From positions 62,001 to 126,000 of the forward strand of contig JAFEUB010001579.1 of the NCBI GenBank assembly GCA_024529925.1: a DNA stretch of 64,000 nt, given 5' to 3'. Below are positions 13,792-26,298 of the stretch, in pieces. The notes beneath the pieces were generated by a model, which saw only the letters and a program-made list of their open reading frames with translations, had not been told where the DNA came from and did no database searches. A program made the translations under genes and the position numbers. The stretch comes from Ophthalmolycus amberensis. Lineage: Eukaryota > Chordata > Actinopteri > Perciformes > Zoarcidae. Within the stretch, counting starts at the first letter, position 1, and each line of letters opens with the position of its first letter.

Positions 13792-14855
13792 CTGTTGATC
13801 AGACACAAAGATACAACCATCACAATCAGCCAGCAGCATCAATGTCAAGAAACCGACTCATTTATTTCACATCCGTCAGATAGAAAATAAAACACTTTTT
13901 TTTTCTTCTTTTTTTTTATGACAAATGATGGAAGAAAACCTCGATGATTCGCTCTCCCTCTCCTTGATTTGTGTAAATCTGGTCGACACCATGGGACACG
14001 TCATGGAAGTCAAACTCAGTGAGAGAAGGCCAAAAACTCAACTGTGAAGTTTCTTGATGATGTCACTTTTTATCCCCAGAAGTCAATTCACTTTTAAGAG
14101 GTCGTTGCGTCTAAAAACGGGTGGAAAACGCCGGCCGTGCCGTCATCCTTTCATCCGAGGTGCTCGGTGGGGTTGCGCTACTGTCACGCCTGTCGTTACT
14201 AAGCAACCAAAACCTGTGCCCTGTGATAACGATGATGGCATAAGGATGATAGTAAAGCCCTTAATAGTCCTTCACTAAAATGATTCACTTCTCCTCCATT
14301 TATTTACCGTAGAATGATATTGACTGAAGAAAGAAAGGATATCTGCCAGAGCACAGTCTGAAGTAGAGATGGTAATAATTAACCCTGTAACCATGCTATC
14401 AGTTCAGCAGCAAAAAGAAATAGAATATTAAAGAGCTGAATGAAACTCAAAGGAGCGGCTTGTCAATTCAAAGGAGAATGGCTGATCCACCTCAAAGGTC
14501 AGCCCACCTTGAGTGCGTTTGAGCCGGAGTTGTTGCTATCTCCGGGGCTAACCCCCTGCACTTTAATCATCAACTGGCTGACAAGCAAACAATGGGAACT
14601 TGGCTTGAGTCTTGAGGAGTTTGTAGTATTTATTCAGTGAGAAAATAAACTGTACACACTGCAGTGCTACGTTCACGGCTTGAACTGCTGATAGTTACTG
14701 CTGACCTCATACTCATCATCGCACACGCTCTCTATGGGTGAACTGGTGACTGCCTGTATTGTGCATTCACTGCAGCTGGCGTTAAATGATGGATTAAACC
14801 TGTTTTTGCATTGGGTTATCGCTGCAGCTGGGCCCAACTGACGAGAGGTGAAGCT
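13792..14855. other. Giant intron, 3' end
   Basis: Part of the 31-kb intron between exons H and I. The stretch 14,095-14,180 (AAAACGCCGGCCG and surroundings) resembles a dispersed repeat; otherwise nothing was recognised. Confidence 0.4.
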
Positions 14856-14945
14856 CACGTTGCTATAAGCGGTTTAGGTGCGGTCGTATCGGAGTACGAG
14901 TACATGAGCACAATACCCGATACGAATCGGTATTGGTGCATCCCT
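14856..14945. mobile_element. MITE end fragment (ATTGGTGCATCCCT terminus)
   Basis: The GGAGTACGAGTAC block followed by CGATACGAATCGG and the terminus ATTGGTGCATCCCT match a common vertebrate/fish DNA-element end that reads AGGGATGCACCAAT on the other strand. Only this end is present. Confidence 0.55.
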
Positions 14946-17726
14946 TGGTATAATGTTATTATTACCAAAAACGCTATGATGGCAGAAACTCTGAAAATCA
15001 GACCTAAGTGTTGTTCTTAGTAAAGGCCATTGTGTCATTAAAATCCAAAGGTTCATCCCACTGGGAGCATGAATATGCTCAGTAACTGTTATCACATTAT
15101 AAATCCTCTTGGAAATTTTGGCACTTGGGAAAAGCTAATCAAATGTCTAAAAATTGAAAGGGCTCATCTCCTGGTGAGAATTATATGTGCTGGCCATTAT
15201 GTTTGTTATATTTCTTAGTCAGTTCTTTTGGACATTTTCACCAAAAGTTACAAAATCCCCCCCCCCCCCCAGCAGATCTCATAATGTCTAAATTCGGGTC
15301 ATATGGCCAACCCCTGCTGATCAATTATAATCAACAATGCACATTTCCATATGATTTCAGCAACATTAATTGTCAAAAGATACTTTCAACAGACACATAT
15401 AACTTGTATGGAACTTCATTGGAAAACAAATATCTGTCTTTACCATAACTTGAATTAGTCCTAGAAGCACAATTAACCTACAATGATACTAAATCCTTTG
15501 AACACAATAAATAAAAAGTTCCTCTTTCAGAGGAAGTGCAAACAAAGCTTTGCCCCTTTTTTCTTCTTCCTTTCCTAGAGAGAGAAACGGGCCTGTGACT
15601 GCCCTGCCAGTGTTGCCTTGAATGGAGTTAGTGCCACTCTCATGTACTTGGTTTTAACAATGTTCACAGCAGAGGAAGTCACACAAACTCACATTTATAA
15701 GTTGATCCAAACATGGCCGTGTAGTGCTACTTTGGTTAGACCAGGGTAAACAGTCTCAGACACAGAACAAGACTGTGGCCCACCATGTTGGTGACGCTGG
15801 CGCTGGAGGAAAGGTCGTGGAATCATTGAAATCATTAGAACTAATCCTCCGGGGAGCATGAACGTCACACGGTCTGACTGACATCGCCGCCCTAATGCGT
15901 GGCTGCTCACGGGGGAAAACTCTGCCCTGAGATCTTCTTACACCTCGGACCTCATTAATCTGCGATGCCCATTTCACTCCAACAGTTCCTTTGTGACTGT
16001 ATGTCGTAATATACGTTTATGGTTCCCTCTTTACCTCAACCTGCTTTATCTGCTCATCTGCAGTTAGAACAAATAAACACATCCGAATAACATAGGACGG
16101 CTGCATCATTTAGAAACTAAACATGGATGGGAGGACAAGAGGGTCAGTGCATGAAGTAGAAGGAAAGAGGAGACGTGACAGAAGGCACACATGAAAGGGT
16201 GCAGAATAAAAAGGACAGAGCAGAGGACAGACAGTGTGCTGACTCCTGGCTCGCTGCTGGTCGCCAGAATCACTGATGCACTTTCCCGCCTCATAAATTA
16301 TCGCTATGATGACGGGTGTGATGCTGTCAGGAAAACCCAGCATCCCAAAAAGCAACAGCCAGCCAGCCAGCCTCTGTTACTCCTGTCATCACTCTCTGCT
16401 TTGTCTTTTTAAACACATGGAAATAGATTATGACGCCAAAACCAACAATTTCAAAAGAAATCCATTTACGATCGTCAAAAATGCTGTTAGCAAAAGGAGA
16501 GAAGCCTCAGGAGTGAAAAACAAGTGCCACCGTCATTGAAACACCTTTCAATCAAGAAAGCAGCCTGAAACATGATTCCTATATCCATATTTTCTATATA
16601 AGAATATCATTTATTATAGTTTCTATGATAATAAAGAGAAAGATAACATGAAAGAGGTCACAAGTTTTGTAGGCAGGATTAAAGAACTTAAAGAACTTCC
16701 AACTCGTTCTCATTCCCAAAAACACATCGCTTGGTTTCGGCATCAAAACTACTTGGTGAGGTTAAGTAAAAGATTGTGTTTTGAGTAAAAATAAGTATGC
16801 AGCATATGAAGTTACGTAGCCTGCGTTTCACACGTGATGTAAGTTACGTTATTACGTAACATGCTTACGTAACTTAAAGTAAGTCAACAGCAGCCAGTCC
16901 TGTGTTTGTTTGAGCCATCCATCCATCCCATCCTCCTCCATACACACACTTTGTCTCTTTGTATACTACCTCATCTGGCTTCCTGGAGCAGTTGCTAATA
17001 GTGGGTTTACGTTGGAGTTGAAGCCCATACAGATGCTAAAAGGGTGCCTTGTGTGTCGGCGTCAGACGCAGAGGGCCGTGACAAAATGTCAGTATTTGAC
17101 TGCCCTGAGAATGAGAACAGGATGTGACTTCCTTTGCCAGAGCTAGAAGACGAAAATAGCAACAACTGTGGATGGAATCAATGGAGCTGCAAAGACTGTT
17201 GTTGGTCGACTTCAAGAAACCACAACAATCTGAATATTCCTTTGAATGTTGAGAAAACTGTTCATGTCATAGCCAAAAGCTAACTAGGCTAATGGTAGCA
17301 CAATATTACACTTAAGCTAAAAGGAAGATGAATATTGGAATACCGGACCGAGGCACAATCCACAATAAATGCTCATGTTGCAGCTTGATGTGGAAATAGA
17401 TATGCGTTTGCTAACATACCGGCTATAATAACTTCAAGTTATAATGTTGTGTTTTGGTCTCACAACCAACCAACTAACCAAGCAACCAACCAACCTCCAC
17501 CCTGCAGCTTTAAAGTCACAGTGAAACAGAAGAAGAGGGACCCCAGCTTTGCAACTTGCTCTGCAACAAACAAACTAATATTCACCGTATTAAAACATAA
17601 AGACGGGAAACTTAAAGGAACAAAAGATACATTCTAAAAACGTATTGGAGCTGCATTCAAATAGGGATCCCAGGAACAGTAGTTGTTGCTAATGGGGATC
17701 GTCACAAAGAAACAATAAACATATTC
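14946..17726. other. Giant intron, repeat-derived and unique DNA
   Basis: It has a C14 run near 15257-15270. Near 16,705-16,880 a stretch beginning GTTCTCATTCCCAAAAACAC resembles family R2 ends, followed by repeated TTACGTAA-type motifs. No exon was found. Confidence 0.4.
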
Positions 17727-17930
17727 TAGTGGCTCCCGACCTTTTTGGCTTGTGTAGCCTTAAAATGAAGCAATGTCTATTACCAACCCACTCAAATAAT
17801 TTAATTTGAATTCTTCTTAGAAGAAGACTTAAGTAAAAAAATTAAAATTAAGAAAAAAAGCATCCAGTGACCCCTCAGATTTATTCTGCGACCTCGGTGG
17901 GGGTCCCGACCCACATGTTGCAAAACACTG
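17727..17930 (+). mobile_element. 204-bp non-autonomous hAT relic with TSD
   Basis: It begins TAGTGGCTCCCGACCTTTTT and ends TTGCAAAACACTG, the pattern of short hAT elements (CAGTGGTTCCCAACC ... CACTG). The flanks ACATATTC (17719-17726) and CCATATTC (17931-17938) match at seven of eight bases, as expected of an aged 8-bp target duplication. Confidence 0.7.
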
Positions 17931-18257
17931 CCATATTCCCTTTGTGGCATTAATAATAATTTACTATTTCGAAGAAGTCATGAAACCACTCCAGCTGAAA
18001 TTAACCTTTTCAAGAAACAACGATCAACAACTATCAACTTTGAAGCTGTTCCATGATCTTCTCTTTTCTCCTCCCTCCCTCCTTTCTGTTCACCTCCCCC
18101 TCCTCCTCCCCTTCCTCCTTAATCCCTCCTCCCTCCCTCCTCTCTGCAGCAGAGCAGTTAATAAAGAGATTGATTATCGGCCTGTCAGGAAGTGACAGTT
18201 GGACAGGGCTGCTCTGCGTGAATGACAGAGGGCACGCTCACCACGCAGCAGCCCGCC
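17931..18257. other. Giant intron, pyrimidine-rich stretch
   Basis: A CT-rich tract (TCCTCCCTCC-type) at about 18,060-18,145. No gene was seen. Confidence 0.45.
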
Positions 18258-18350
18258 TGACACACACATGCACACACACACACCCACGCACACATACACA
18301 CACATACACACACGCACACACGCACACATACACACACACACACACACACC
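18258..18350. repeat. (CA)n array with CG and TA interruptions
   Basis: A mixed CACG/CATA/CA array on the plus strand, facing a GT array about 120 bp away. Confidence 0.93.
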
Positions 18351-18465
18351 TTTGCCAACACCGGGGGTAGATGAGGTGGTGGAGGAGGAAGATGTGGGGG
18401 GCTGGATGGGTGAGAGGCAGGCATGTGGAGAACAGCAATGCAACCTTCTGCTGGTGGAAGTTGGG

Positions 18466-18467
<2 letters not shown>

Positions 18468-18507
<40 letters not shown>
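18468..18507. repeat. (GT)n microsatellite
   Basis: A GT array that is complementary to the CA array at 18258-18350, so the pair could fold into a long stem. Confidence 0.95.
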
Positions 18508-18509
<2 letters not shown>

Positions 18510-18639
18510 GAGTGTTTGTGGTGGTGGTGTGGTGGGGGGTCAGAGTTCACAGCCACTGCCTTCTGGAGAGAGAGGAAGAGGGATGCCAATGACACCACAC
18601 ACGGGAGTCAAAGAGGTCAAAAGAGACTCAGGAACACAC

Positions 18640-18664
18640 AGTCCCTCTCTCTCTCTCTCTCTCT
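18640..18664. repeat. (CT)n microsatellite
   Basis: A short CT array followed at once by a short CA stretch. Confidence 0.9.
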
Positions 18665-19139
18665 GACACACACACATGCTGCTGTGTATCTGTGAGCATA
18701 CTGTACAAACACACACACAGACAACAAGACAAGACCAGGATACACTTAGATCCTGTACCAGCACACACTCAGGTACACTGGTAAGTGACAGTGGGTAACC
18801 ACAGCACTTCAAACACAAAAGGTAAAGCTATGCATAACTCTAAGACGTTTTAAGGCGACCAAAAATGTTACAATTAACTTTCATGAAGTGAAAACTCACT
18901 GTGAAAGGGTTAAAGTTGTAAGATGAAAACACAGACAACACCCAGAACAAACAGTGCTGTATACAAGGTAGCCCCGCCCTAAAGCATTCCCCTGCTTTAT
19001 GGTCTGTTTGACTCTAAATGGACCATAAGTTACTAAATGAACATCATGCTGTGTTGAAGAAGACTTGAAACTAGAGATTGAGACCATAAACTCATGTTTA
19101 CAATGTTTACTGAGGTAATAAATCAAGAGAGAAGTAGAG
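18665..19139. other. Giant intron, no gene seen
   Basis: Unique-looking DNA without recognisable exons. Confidence 0.45.
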
Positions 19140-19640
19140 TCATTTTCTCATAGACTTCTATACGACCAGAGGAGTCGCCCCCTGGATGGACATTAGAGAG
19201 AATGCAGGCTAAAGGCACTTCCGCATTGGCTTCACTTTTCAGACCCGGAGGATTGCCGCCTGGTCTGTCCACACCACACCAAACCACCAGGGATAGCTCG
19301 GAGCTGTGAGCTAAATTTGGTGTCGTGGCCCAAGTGGACCAAAAGGACGTTTCCCTATACACAATCATTATAAAACATTTTTTTAAAACATCGACAAAAC
19401 AACGGCTACGTTTTTCGCAGCGCCTGAAATAATCTAAAGTGACTCTTAGAAGTCTGAGAGAAGGGACTCTAATGCTCATGTAAGGGGCCAAACATTTGGA
19501 AGGCCAAATTACTTTTTGGGTACACGCATCTGGTGAGCAGCTGTCACTGGAATGAATGGAGCACCAGATAGAGACATTTCGAGTTCCTTCAGTACGGGTG
19601 GATGGGTCAAAAAACACAGGACATCCATCCAGGAGACCGC
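19140..19640. repeat. Dispersed repeat (CATAGACTTCTATA type)
   Basis: The stretch with CATAGACTTCTATACGACC, GTCGCCCCCTGG and CACTTCCGCATTGGCTTCAC is a familiar percomorph interspersed repeat. It shares the motif CGCCCCCTGG and nearby GAAGCCA/TGGCTTC words with the element at 49990-50792. Ends were not resolved. Confidence 0.5.
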
Positions 19641-21240
19641 TCACCATTTTATTTAAAATGTTGCTGCAACCCCAAACCTCACATGCATCAGCTAATGTGA
19701 CCCTGTCTGAACCCTACAGGCTGGTGAAGCTGGGGGACCAGTGTCCTCAAAAGGGAGGCGAGTCCCCATGTGTGTCAACTAATTTCATGCTATTAGTACA
19801 CAAGTACACTCCCACACAATGCATACTTACACAAACAATGTAAACATACTTTGGCCTTCTGTGACATCAGTGCCAACTGGTACTGTAAAAGAAGGCCTTC
19901 CACCATTCCACCTCTTCCATAACCACGAATTACTCCCACTGTGTGATCACATTTCACAGGAAAAAAGCTAACATTTGAGAAAAGTTAGTAAAATTATAAT
20001 GTATTTATTTTTTTTTTTAAATAACTGTAACATAGTAATTGAATCTGAATATTTTTTCTTGTCCTTTTAATCAACTTGTGAACCCTCATATTTAACCCTC
20101 AGTGTTACTCGATGCTGTGATTGGGAACCTGTTGACTGACGCATAATTAATAATTGTTTTAATAGGATTTGTTGATGATAATAATAATAAATATTATCAT
20201 TTCATTTGGCAATTTGACTATTCCTCATCAGTGTTTTTGTAAAATGTACATATGGCTAGCAGAGAAAAAAGGAGATCTGTTTGAATAACTACAACTCCAT
20301 GGGTTAAATACGCCTGCTGTAGATCATGTGATAAGATGATACTGGACCTTGTGCTGAGGCTGCTTTCAGCGGCTGTTCCGAGGTCAATAAACTTCAAACC
20401 TCGGAATGTAACTAATTGACTTTTTTTTTTTGCATAATTGTAAATTCTTATCGGTTACGAAAAAAATAACTAGTAAGTGGACCTTGAGTTAAGATTCTTT
20501 TGTCAAACTACTGTTCCCAAAGTCTGAACTGTCAGGTTCATGAAATACATGTTTTTTTTAAATATGCTTAAGTGTGGCAATATTTACAGAACAAAGGTTT
20601 GAATTAGCAGGGGGCCCAGAGCTGGGAATATGCATCTCTAAAATATATATATGTCATTTTTAATTTTCATGTTTATTTTTCTTAATCATGTTGTGTTTAA
20701 AAAAATGTTTTCATCTAATCTACAAATTAATTTATAACCATCCATTTAGTGCTGAATTCAACTGAACTCATCTGGCCTTTCAGTGCAAAAAGCACAGCTG
20801 GGGAAACGCATTAAAAAGATTATTGACAATAAAAATAACACATTTTTCCATGAAGAAGTGTATTTGACAAGCGGCCGGTCATTGTTTATGTGTTCCACTT
20901 TCTCAAAACTGTTGGATTGCTATTAATGATATCTTGGTGTCTGATTCCTTCTTGTACATTTTGATGTGTAAAATTGCTCCACATCTCACGGGAATGTGCT
21001 GCTGTAATATGTTACAACACAGGAGAGAGGTGCCAGACTTTCAGCACAGCAAAACTCATTCACTGATCCCACAAACACACACACTGCGTCGCTTAATCCA
21101 CACTGCTTTTTTTGTTGTTGCACTTGATCAGCGAGTGGAACAATCAATACCTCTAGACTGAGTAGGTGGACTGCTGAGCCTCGTATCAAGATGTTTTTTT
21201 TTCCCTCCTCCCCATCTTTCACACCCAGAGAGAGGGAATA
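19641..21240. other. Giant intron, AT-rich, no gene seen
   Basis: Long AT-rich stretches at 19,980-20,230 and 20,410-20,720. No exon or element end was recognised. Confidence 0.45.
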
Positions 21241-21303
21241 AGAGAGGGGGAGGAGGAGGAGGAGGAGGAGGAGGAGGAGGAGGAGGGGGAAGAGGAGGAG
21301 GAG
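21241..21303. repeat. (GGA)n trinucleotide repeat
   Basis: A purine-only GGA/GAG array of about 60 bp on the plus strand. The poly-leucine open frame on the opposite strand is an artefact of this repeat. Confidence 0.95.
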
Positions 21304-21463
21304 ACGCAGATGGACAAGTGCTTTTACAGCTGAGTCTTCCTCTGGCTCGGTGCCACGGCCACAGACTCTCTTTGTTTGCCCGGCTACTAAACTAATAGAG
21401 ATAAAGGCAGGTTCCTGCTGGCCCTGAATTAGAAAATCATTAAGGAGTATAAACACACATGGG

Positions 21464-21467
<4 letters not shown>

Positions 21468-21505
<38 letters not shown>

Positions 21506-21506
21506 C
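21468..21506. repeat. (CA)n microsatellite
   Basis: A CA array with a CG interruption near its end. Confidence 0.94.
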
Positions 21507-21704
21507 ACTTCCACACTGGCTGTCAGTGCTGACATTCCAAACAAACTCTTTCCCGATTCCAGGGGGAACTCCTTTTTCATTTGTAACCAAACAATTACTT
21601 CTTTATCCACGTCCTCCTCCATTTTCTGCCGTGTCAAACGGCTCCATTTGACTGGTTGGTACATGTAGGTATGTGTGTTTTCATTCATTATATTACTATA
21701 TAAC

Positions 21705-22260
21705 AACCCGTTCTCATTCCCAAGTCGTCACATACGGACGGCTTGGTCGGATCTCCTTGGTGTCACTTAGGTTTAGGCAACCAAACTAAAACGATTGTGT
21801 TGAAATAACTATGTTGTTAGTAGGTTTACTTTACGTAAAGTACCTGTTACTAAGTACTTTACAAAGTCTTCTTAGTTACAGTTAATACACTGATTATGGA
21901 TCAGTACCTCGTACAACACCATGAGGCGGGTTGGGGAGTTTATATGTAGCAACATCATCATGCAGAAACCTGCGTCAGGTCACGTGGGAGAACGTCTTAT
22001 TAAGAAGGGCTTGGTTAGACACTAAAACATAAGTACTGTGACCGTAATTTGAATTTTTGGATTCAATCACGACTAAGACTACTGGGAAGCTACAGCAAAA
22101 AGATAATAGTAACAATAAACTCTGAAGATGTACTCGTCATATTAAAGGGATGAGCACTTGTTGAGCAGAATGGCCTCGTTTAGAGGATCACTATCGGTAG
22201 TTGTGGTTGCCAATAGCTCTGGAGAGAGGTTTCACGCTCGTGGCCCCTTCGACCAGAATC
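21705..22260. repeat. Dispersed repeat, R1/R2-related mosaic
   Basis: It starts ACCCGTTCTCATTCCCAAGT, resembling the R2 termini, and contains TTTAGGCAACCAAACT, close to TTTAGGCAACAAAACT in R1 copy 2 (31790). Internal order differs from both, so it is a related or mosaic relic. Confidence 0.45.
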
Positions 22261-23644
22261 TCGTGTCCCCATCAGAGAGTTTCTGAATGGTGGTGCTCTG
22301 TGTGTTTCTGCTGCCTTCCTGCTTGCTTATACGTTCTGGGCAACATGGTGGAACCTCCTCTTTATATTCATATATAATTCAAAAGATGTTCTTCTTTCCT
22401 TCAATAATAACGCCTTCGGTGATAAAACGGTATAATTCAGGCTTGTGAAATACTTTTGTCCCCAGAAGGAGAAGAATGAAATGATTCAAACCTCCATTCA
22501 GTCGATGTTCCCACAGTGTCACATGACAGGGAGGATACTGCTGGACCTTTGTGTTGAATCTGTTTTCCAGTCCAGAAAAGCGTCAGTGACCCTCAATCAT
22601 TACTGAACCACAACGCTCTCCAAGCATGGAGTCAGTCTGTTGTTCTTTGGGCCCTCTGCGGTCTACTCAGTGGTCACATGTGACAGCCCTCAGTATGTTC
22701 AGCTGGTATCTACTGCTGATTTATTTTATGATAAATAACAATACTAATAATACAAATAATAATAATTATGATTATTATAATTCTTCTTCTTCTTCTTGTT
22801 ATTACTGGATTATCATTACTGATGCATTGTCCTTTATGCAGCATTTTAATGTTGTAACTGGTTCTGGTAATGTTTACTACTTTATCTGTAGTTAACAACA
22901 CATCATATTTATAAATTGATCATAGGTTCTGCGGTTTATGTGCATTTTTAATATGCAGTATAATTAACAACCAAAGTTATCAAAAACATGTGGTGCAGTA
23001 AAAAGTATCTAAGCAGCATTTAAAGTACAAGTACCTGAAAAATGTACTTGAGTAAATGTACTTCAAAATCTTTCCACTGCATAACACGTGGTGGTGAGTC
23101 ACAATCCACAGTGAGCGAGGACTTTAATTAGAAAAAGAAGAAGACAAGAAAACGCGAGGAAAGGAATAGCAGAGGACTGCTCCTGACAGACAACAAGATG
23201 GCAGCAGAAGACAGCTAGAAGCCCAATGATCACGCGGGTGAGTGTTAACAGCGAGACACGGCACGTCAGGTACGCCCGGCCTTATTCTCTGCAGCTGAGG
23301 TCAATAGTGAACCCTAATTCAACTACAACACATCTGGGAGGTTCTGATTATGCCGCCTTCCTCCTCGCCTGATGTTTCCACGTGGGATATCTATCTCTCT
23401 CTCTCTCTCTCTCTCGCTCTCTCTCTAGTCCCCACATTAGTTAAGATGGCTGCACAGTGGCTGCCGGGAACGAGCGTTTTTAAAGCTCTCCGAGGTGCAG
23501 GCGGCTTAAACTGGCTCATTTGTTGGCTCGGCATTCTAGAAGACGACCCCGCAAATGGAGCCACGATCCAATTATTATTAGCTGGGAGGGGAAGAAACAA
23601 CGGCCCCAATCTGTTGGCCCCAGCTCAGGACGGGCCGGTACGCT

Positions 23645-23645
<1 letters not shown>
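22261..23645. other. Giant intron; AAT/TTC-rich patch and repeat piece
   Basis: AAT and TTC trinucleotide-rich DNA lies at 22735-22800. The stretch 22,985-23,085 (AAAGTACAAGTACCTG ... TTCCACTGC) resembles the common percomorph repeat that ends in TTCCACCACTG. A CT array occurs at 23392-23426. No exon was found. Confidence 0.4.

Positions 23646-23721
<76 letters not shown>
23646..23721. repeat. (CA)n microsatellite, about 76 bp
   Basis: A long uninterrupted CA array. Confidence 0.97.
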
Positions 23722-23723
<2 letters not shown>

Positions 23724-23888
23724 TCAGAGTCAACACGGTCAGATGGAGGCTGCTACATGAGGAGGCGTGTGCCGAGTGAAGTCCTGTTTTGATATCACGG
23801 TGGGGATGAAGCGGTAGAGAGGGAAGAAGATGGTCTTTGTCGAACGCGAAAACATGTTCAGGTTCAAAGGCGGATCAATTTTAACATT

Positions 23889-23913
23889 TACACACACACA
23901 CACACACACACAC
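23889..23913. repeat. (CA)n microsatellite
   Basis: A short CA array ending in CGCGCG. Confidence 0.92.
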
Positions 23914-23999
23914 GCGCGTGAAGCAAGACAATACCTGAGCCTAAACCAGAGCTCGGCGAGCATTAAAATGTGTTCATAAAAAATAAAAAAAAAAGAGAG

Positions 24000-24269
24000 A
24001 GAGGAAAACAGCATATGGAAGTCCCAGCAGAGGCATTCTTATTTCTATCTGTGAAAATTCATTACGCATTCTCACAATGAGTGTGTGTGAGAATTCGCCG
24101 TTTGTTCTCGTCTCGGGCTAAACAAAGGCACATGTGCTCATTTTCAGAGCGGGACGCGGCGCCGCCCGATTTCAAAGGTACAACTTGAAAGACGACAGAC
24201 AGCTATTTCCAATATTTATACATTTAGGATGCTGATACTATGCATATTACATGTCTGTCTCCCACTCTG

Positions 24270-24301
<32 letters not shown>

Positions 24302-24660
24302 ATTGAGAGACGACAACAGTGGGGAAGGGAGTCGCTGATGAAAAAAGGTTACTTTGGAAATTCTCTGATAATTGGTGCCTTAAAAGGAGCTCATTTTTAA
24401 CTATGTCACCACGACTGCTCGATGACAATTAATCTGTTTGCGGCTGCTTCCTTGGCATCTGTGCCAATTACTTTATATGCTAATATATGTAAATGACATC
24501 TCAGATGCCAGTTTCAAGTGTTATGCGAGTGGCGTATTGTGTCTTTTTTATTTATTTTTTGAAGTCATATTGTTGAGGCGAGTGCTTTATATTTGGAGGT
24601 GTAAGTTATTGATTTCCTCCCTGGCTCATAAACATTTACTCACTCACATATGATACATTT
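24000..24660. promoter_or_regulatory. Possible conserved non-coding block
   Basis: Complex, non-repetitive DNA with dense TAAT/ATTA and octamer-like words (for example CAATTAATCTG and TATATGTAAATGAC) and no open-frame support. This texture is typical of vertebrate intronic enhancers; a short GT array interrupts it at 24268-24301. The call rests on appearance only. Confidence 0.25.
24268..24301. repeat. (GT)n microsatellite
   Basis: A GT array with one TTT interruption. Confidence 0.93.
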
Positions 24661-26271
24661 CAAATGAATTTCAGGATTTGTGTTTTTTTCTTTTTTTTTC
24701 TAAATTCGTCTCTTGTCAGGGTGGAAAAGTCTTTAAATAAACTATTAATTGACACAGAAAGATAATTGCACAGTTTGTATGTGTTAAATGAAGGCCCCGT
24801 GTCTTGGAGCAGTGTTCTGGCTTTACGGTCTGAAGAGCTGAGCACACGAACAGTTTTCACAACGCACACATGTTCTACAAAAAAACAAGATCCTCGATAT
24901 TAAATCTAATTATGCAAAAAGCGATGGTTCATTTGACACGGTTTTGGTCAGAGCGTCACTAAAAAAACAAACACAAGGGTCAAGTCTGAAGAGTCAACAA
25001 TGTTTCAGCTTTTTCCCCAAAAATACATTAATTTATTTTCCTATATGTGTTATGAATTTCCTTTAAGATCAAACTCCAGATATTAGCATAAGTCCAGTGT
25101 CTCAGGCCAGAGGTCAGAGGTCAACGCTTTATTTCATTTGGCTTTAATAAGCAGTAGGACGACACTTCACACTTCATACCACATTATAATGATGCAAATA
25201 TGGACAACAGTGTATTCACACATTATCAATGATTGTAACTCCTCCTATGAAGCTTCAATAACTGGTATATGAAGAGTTCATGACTGCTTCTGATATGATC
25301 ACACGCATCAACAAATCCTGTGTTATAAAGCGTTTATTAACCATGCAATTGGTTCACAGGCAAGTTTCAAGCTCTATAAACGTGTTCGATATGATGAATA
25401 CTCATTTACAGCTACAGCAAAGTAGTTAAGAGTTTTATGAATGTTAAATAGAGGAGTTAAAGTCAGGGTTTGAATCCCCGACAGAGCAAAGAAGACATTT
25501 GTCCGTGACCTTTGACCTTTATGTGGAAGTATATTATTGTAAAACAGATGAACAGATAATATTCTCTGAACGCACTCATCATTTTTGCAGTTATGTTCTC
25601 TTTTTTGCCATGACACGATTTTCCACAATCGTCATAATTCAGTCAAATGGACAGAGATCGTACACCGGGTGGATGTTTACGTTTGACGTTCAGGAAGAAA
25701 CATAGTTTCTCAGCATGTATCCGTGTACATACCTGTGAATATATTCATAAACAAAATGAATAAAGAAATAATAGATTTTAAAAAAGTTGCCTAAATATTA
25801 AATAAAGCCGAAATAATTTGAGGTCAGAAATGTGGTTTATTAAAAACAACAGATGTTCATGTCGGCTGAGAAGCTTCAATACGTTTCCCTTCAACAGAGA
25901 ATCCCACCTTGACTGGTGTGAGGCGTTCAATCCTCCCGGTGATGTGGTGGGATGCTTTGCATTCCCAAAGACTGTACATAGCAGCATTAAGTCAATCAGC
26001 CGCTGCTCTTACTGTACAACAAACCGAGGATTCACTTTCTCCTTTATTAGCCGGATAGCGCTGAGTAAATGTTAATGAAGGCACTTTGAGCATATTCACA
26101 GAGCCCTTCTTCTCTTTCTGTAAATGGCAGTAATTACCAGTCGCCTGCTCTGAGATGCTGCTCTATTGTTCCTCCTCTTCCTCCTCTCTGTTCACTGCTG
26201 TCTGCAGCCTTCCATCACTCCGACTGAAGATGTCACTGTTGTATACCAAATATCTGCTGGCTGAAGTTCTC
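24661..26271. other. Giant intron, no gene seen
   Basis: AT-rich unique DNA. The part at about 26,030-26,160 (TTTATTAGCCGG through GGCAGTAATTACCAG) is dense in homeodomain-type cores and could be a small conserved non-coding element. Confidence 0.35.
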
Positions 26272-26298
26272 TGTGTGTGTGTGTGTGTGTGTGTGTGT
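26272..26298. repeat. (GT)n microsatellite
   Basis: A short pure GT array. Confidence 0.93.

Noticed and set aside
18185..18666. Overlapping long frames of 130 or more codons on both strands
   Set aside because: They consist mainly of CA/GT array translation (Cys-Val and His-Thr runs).
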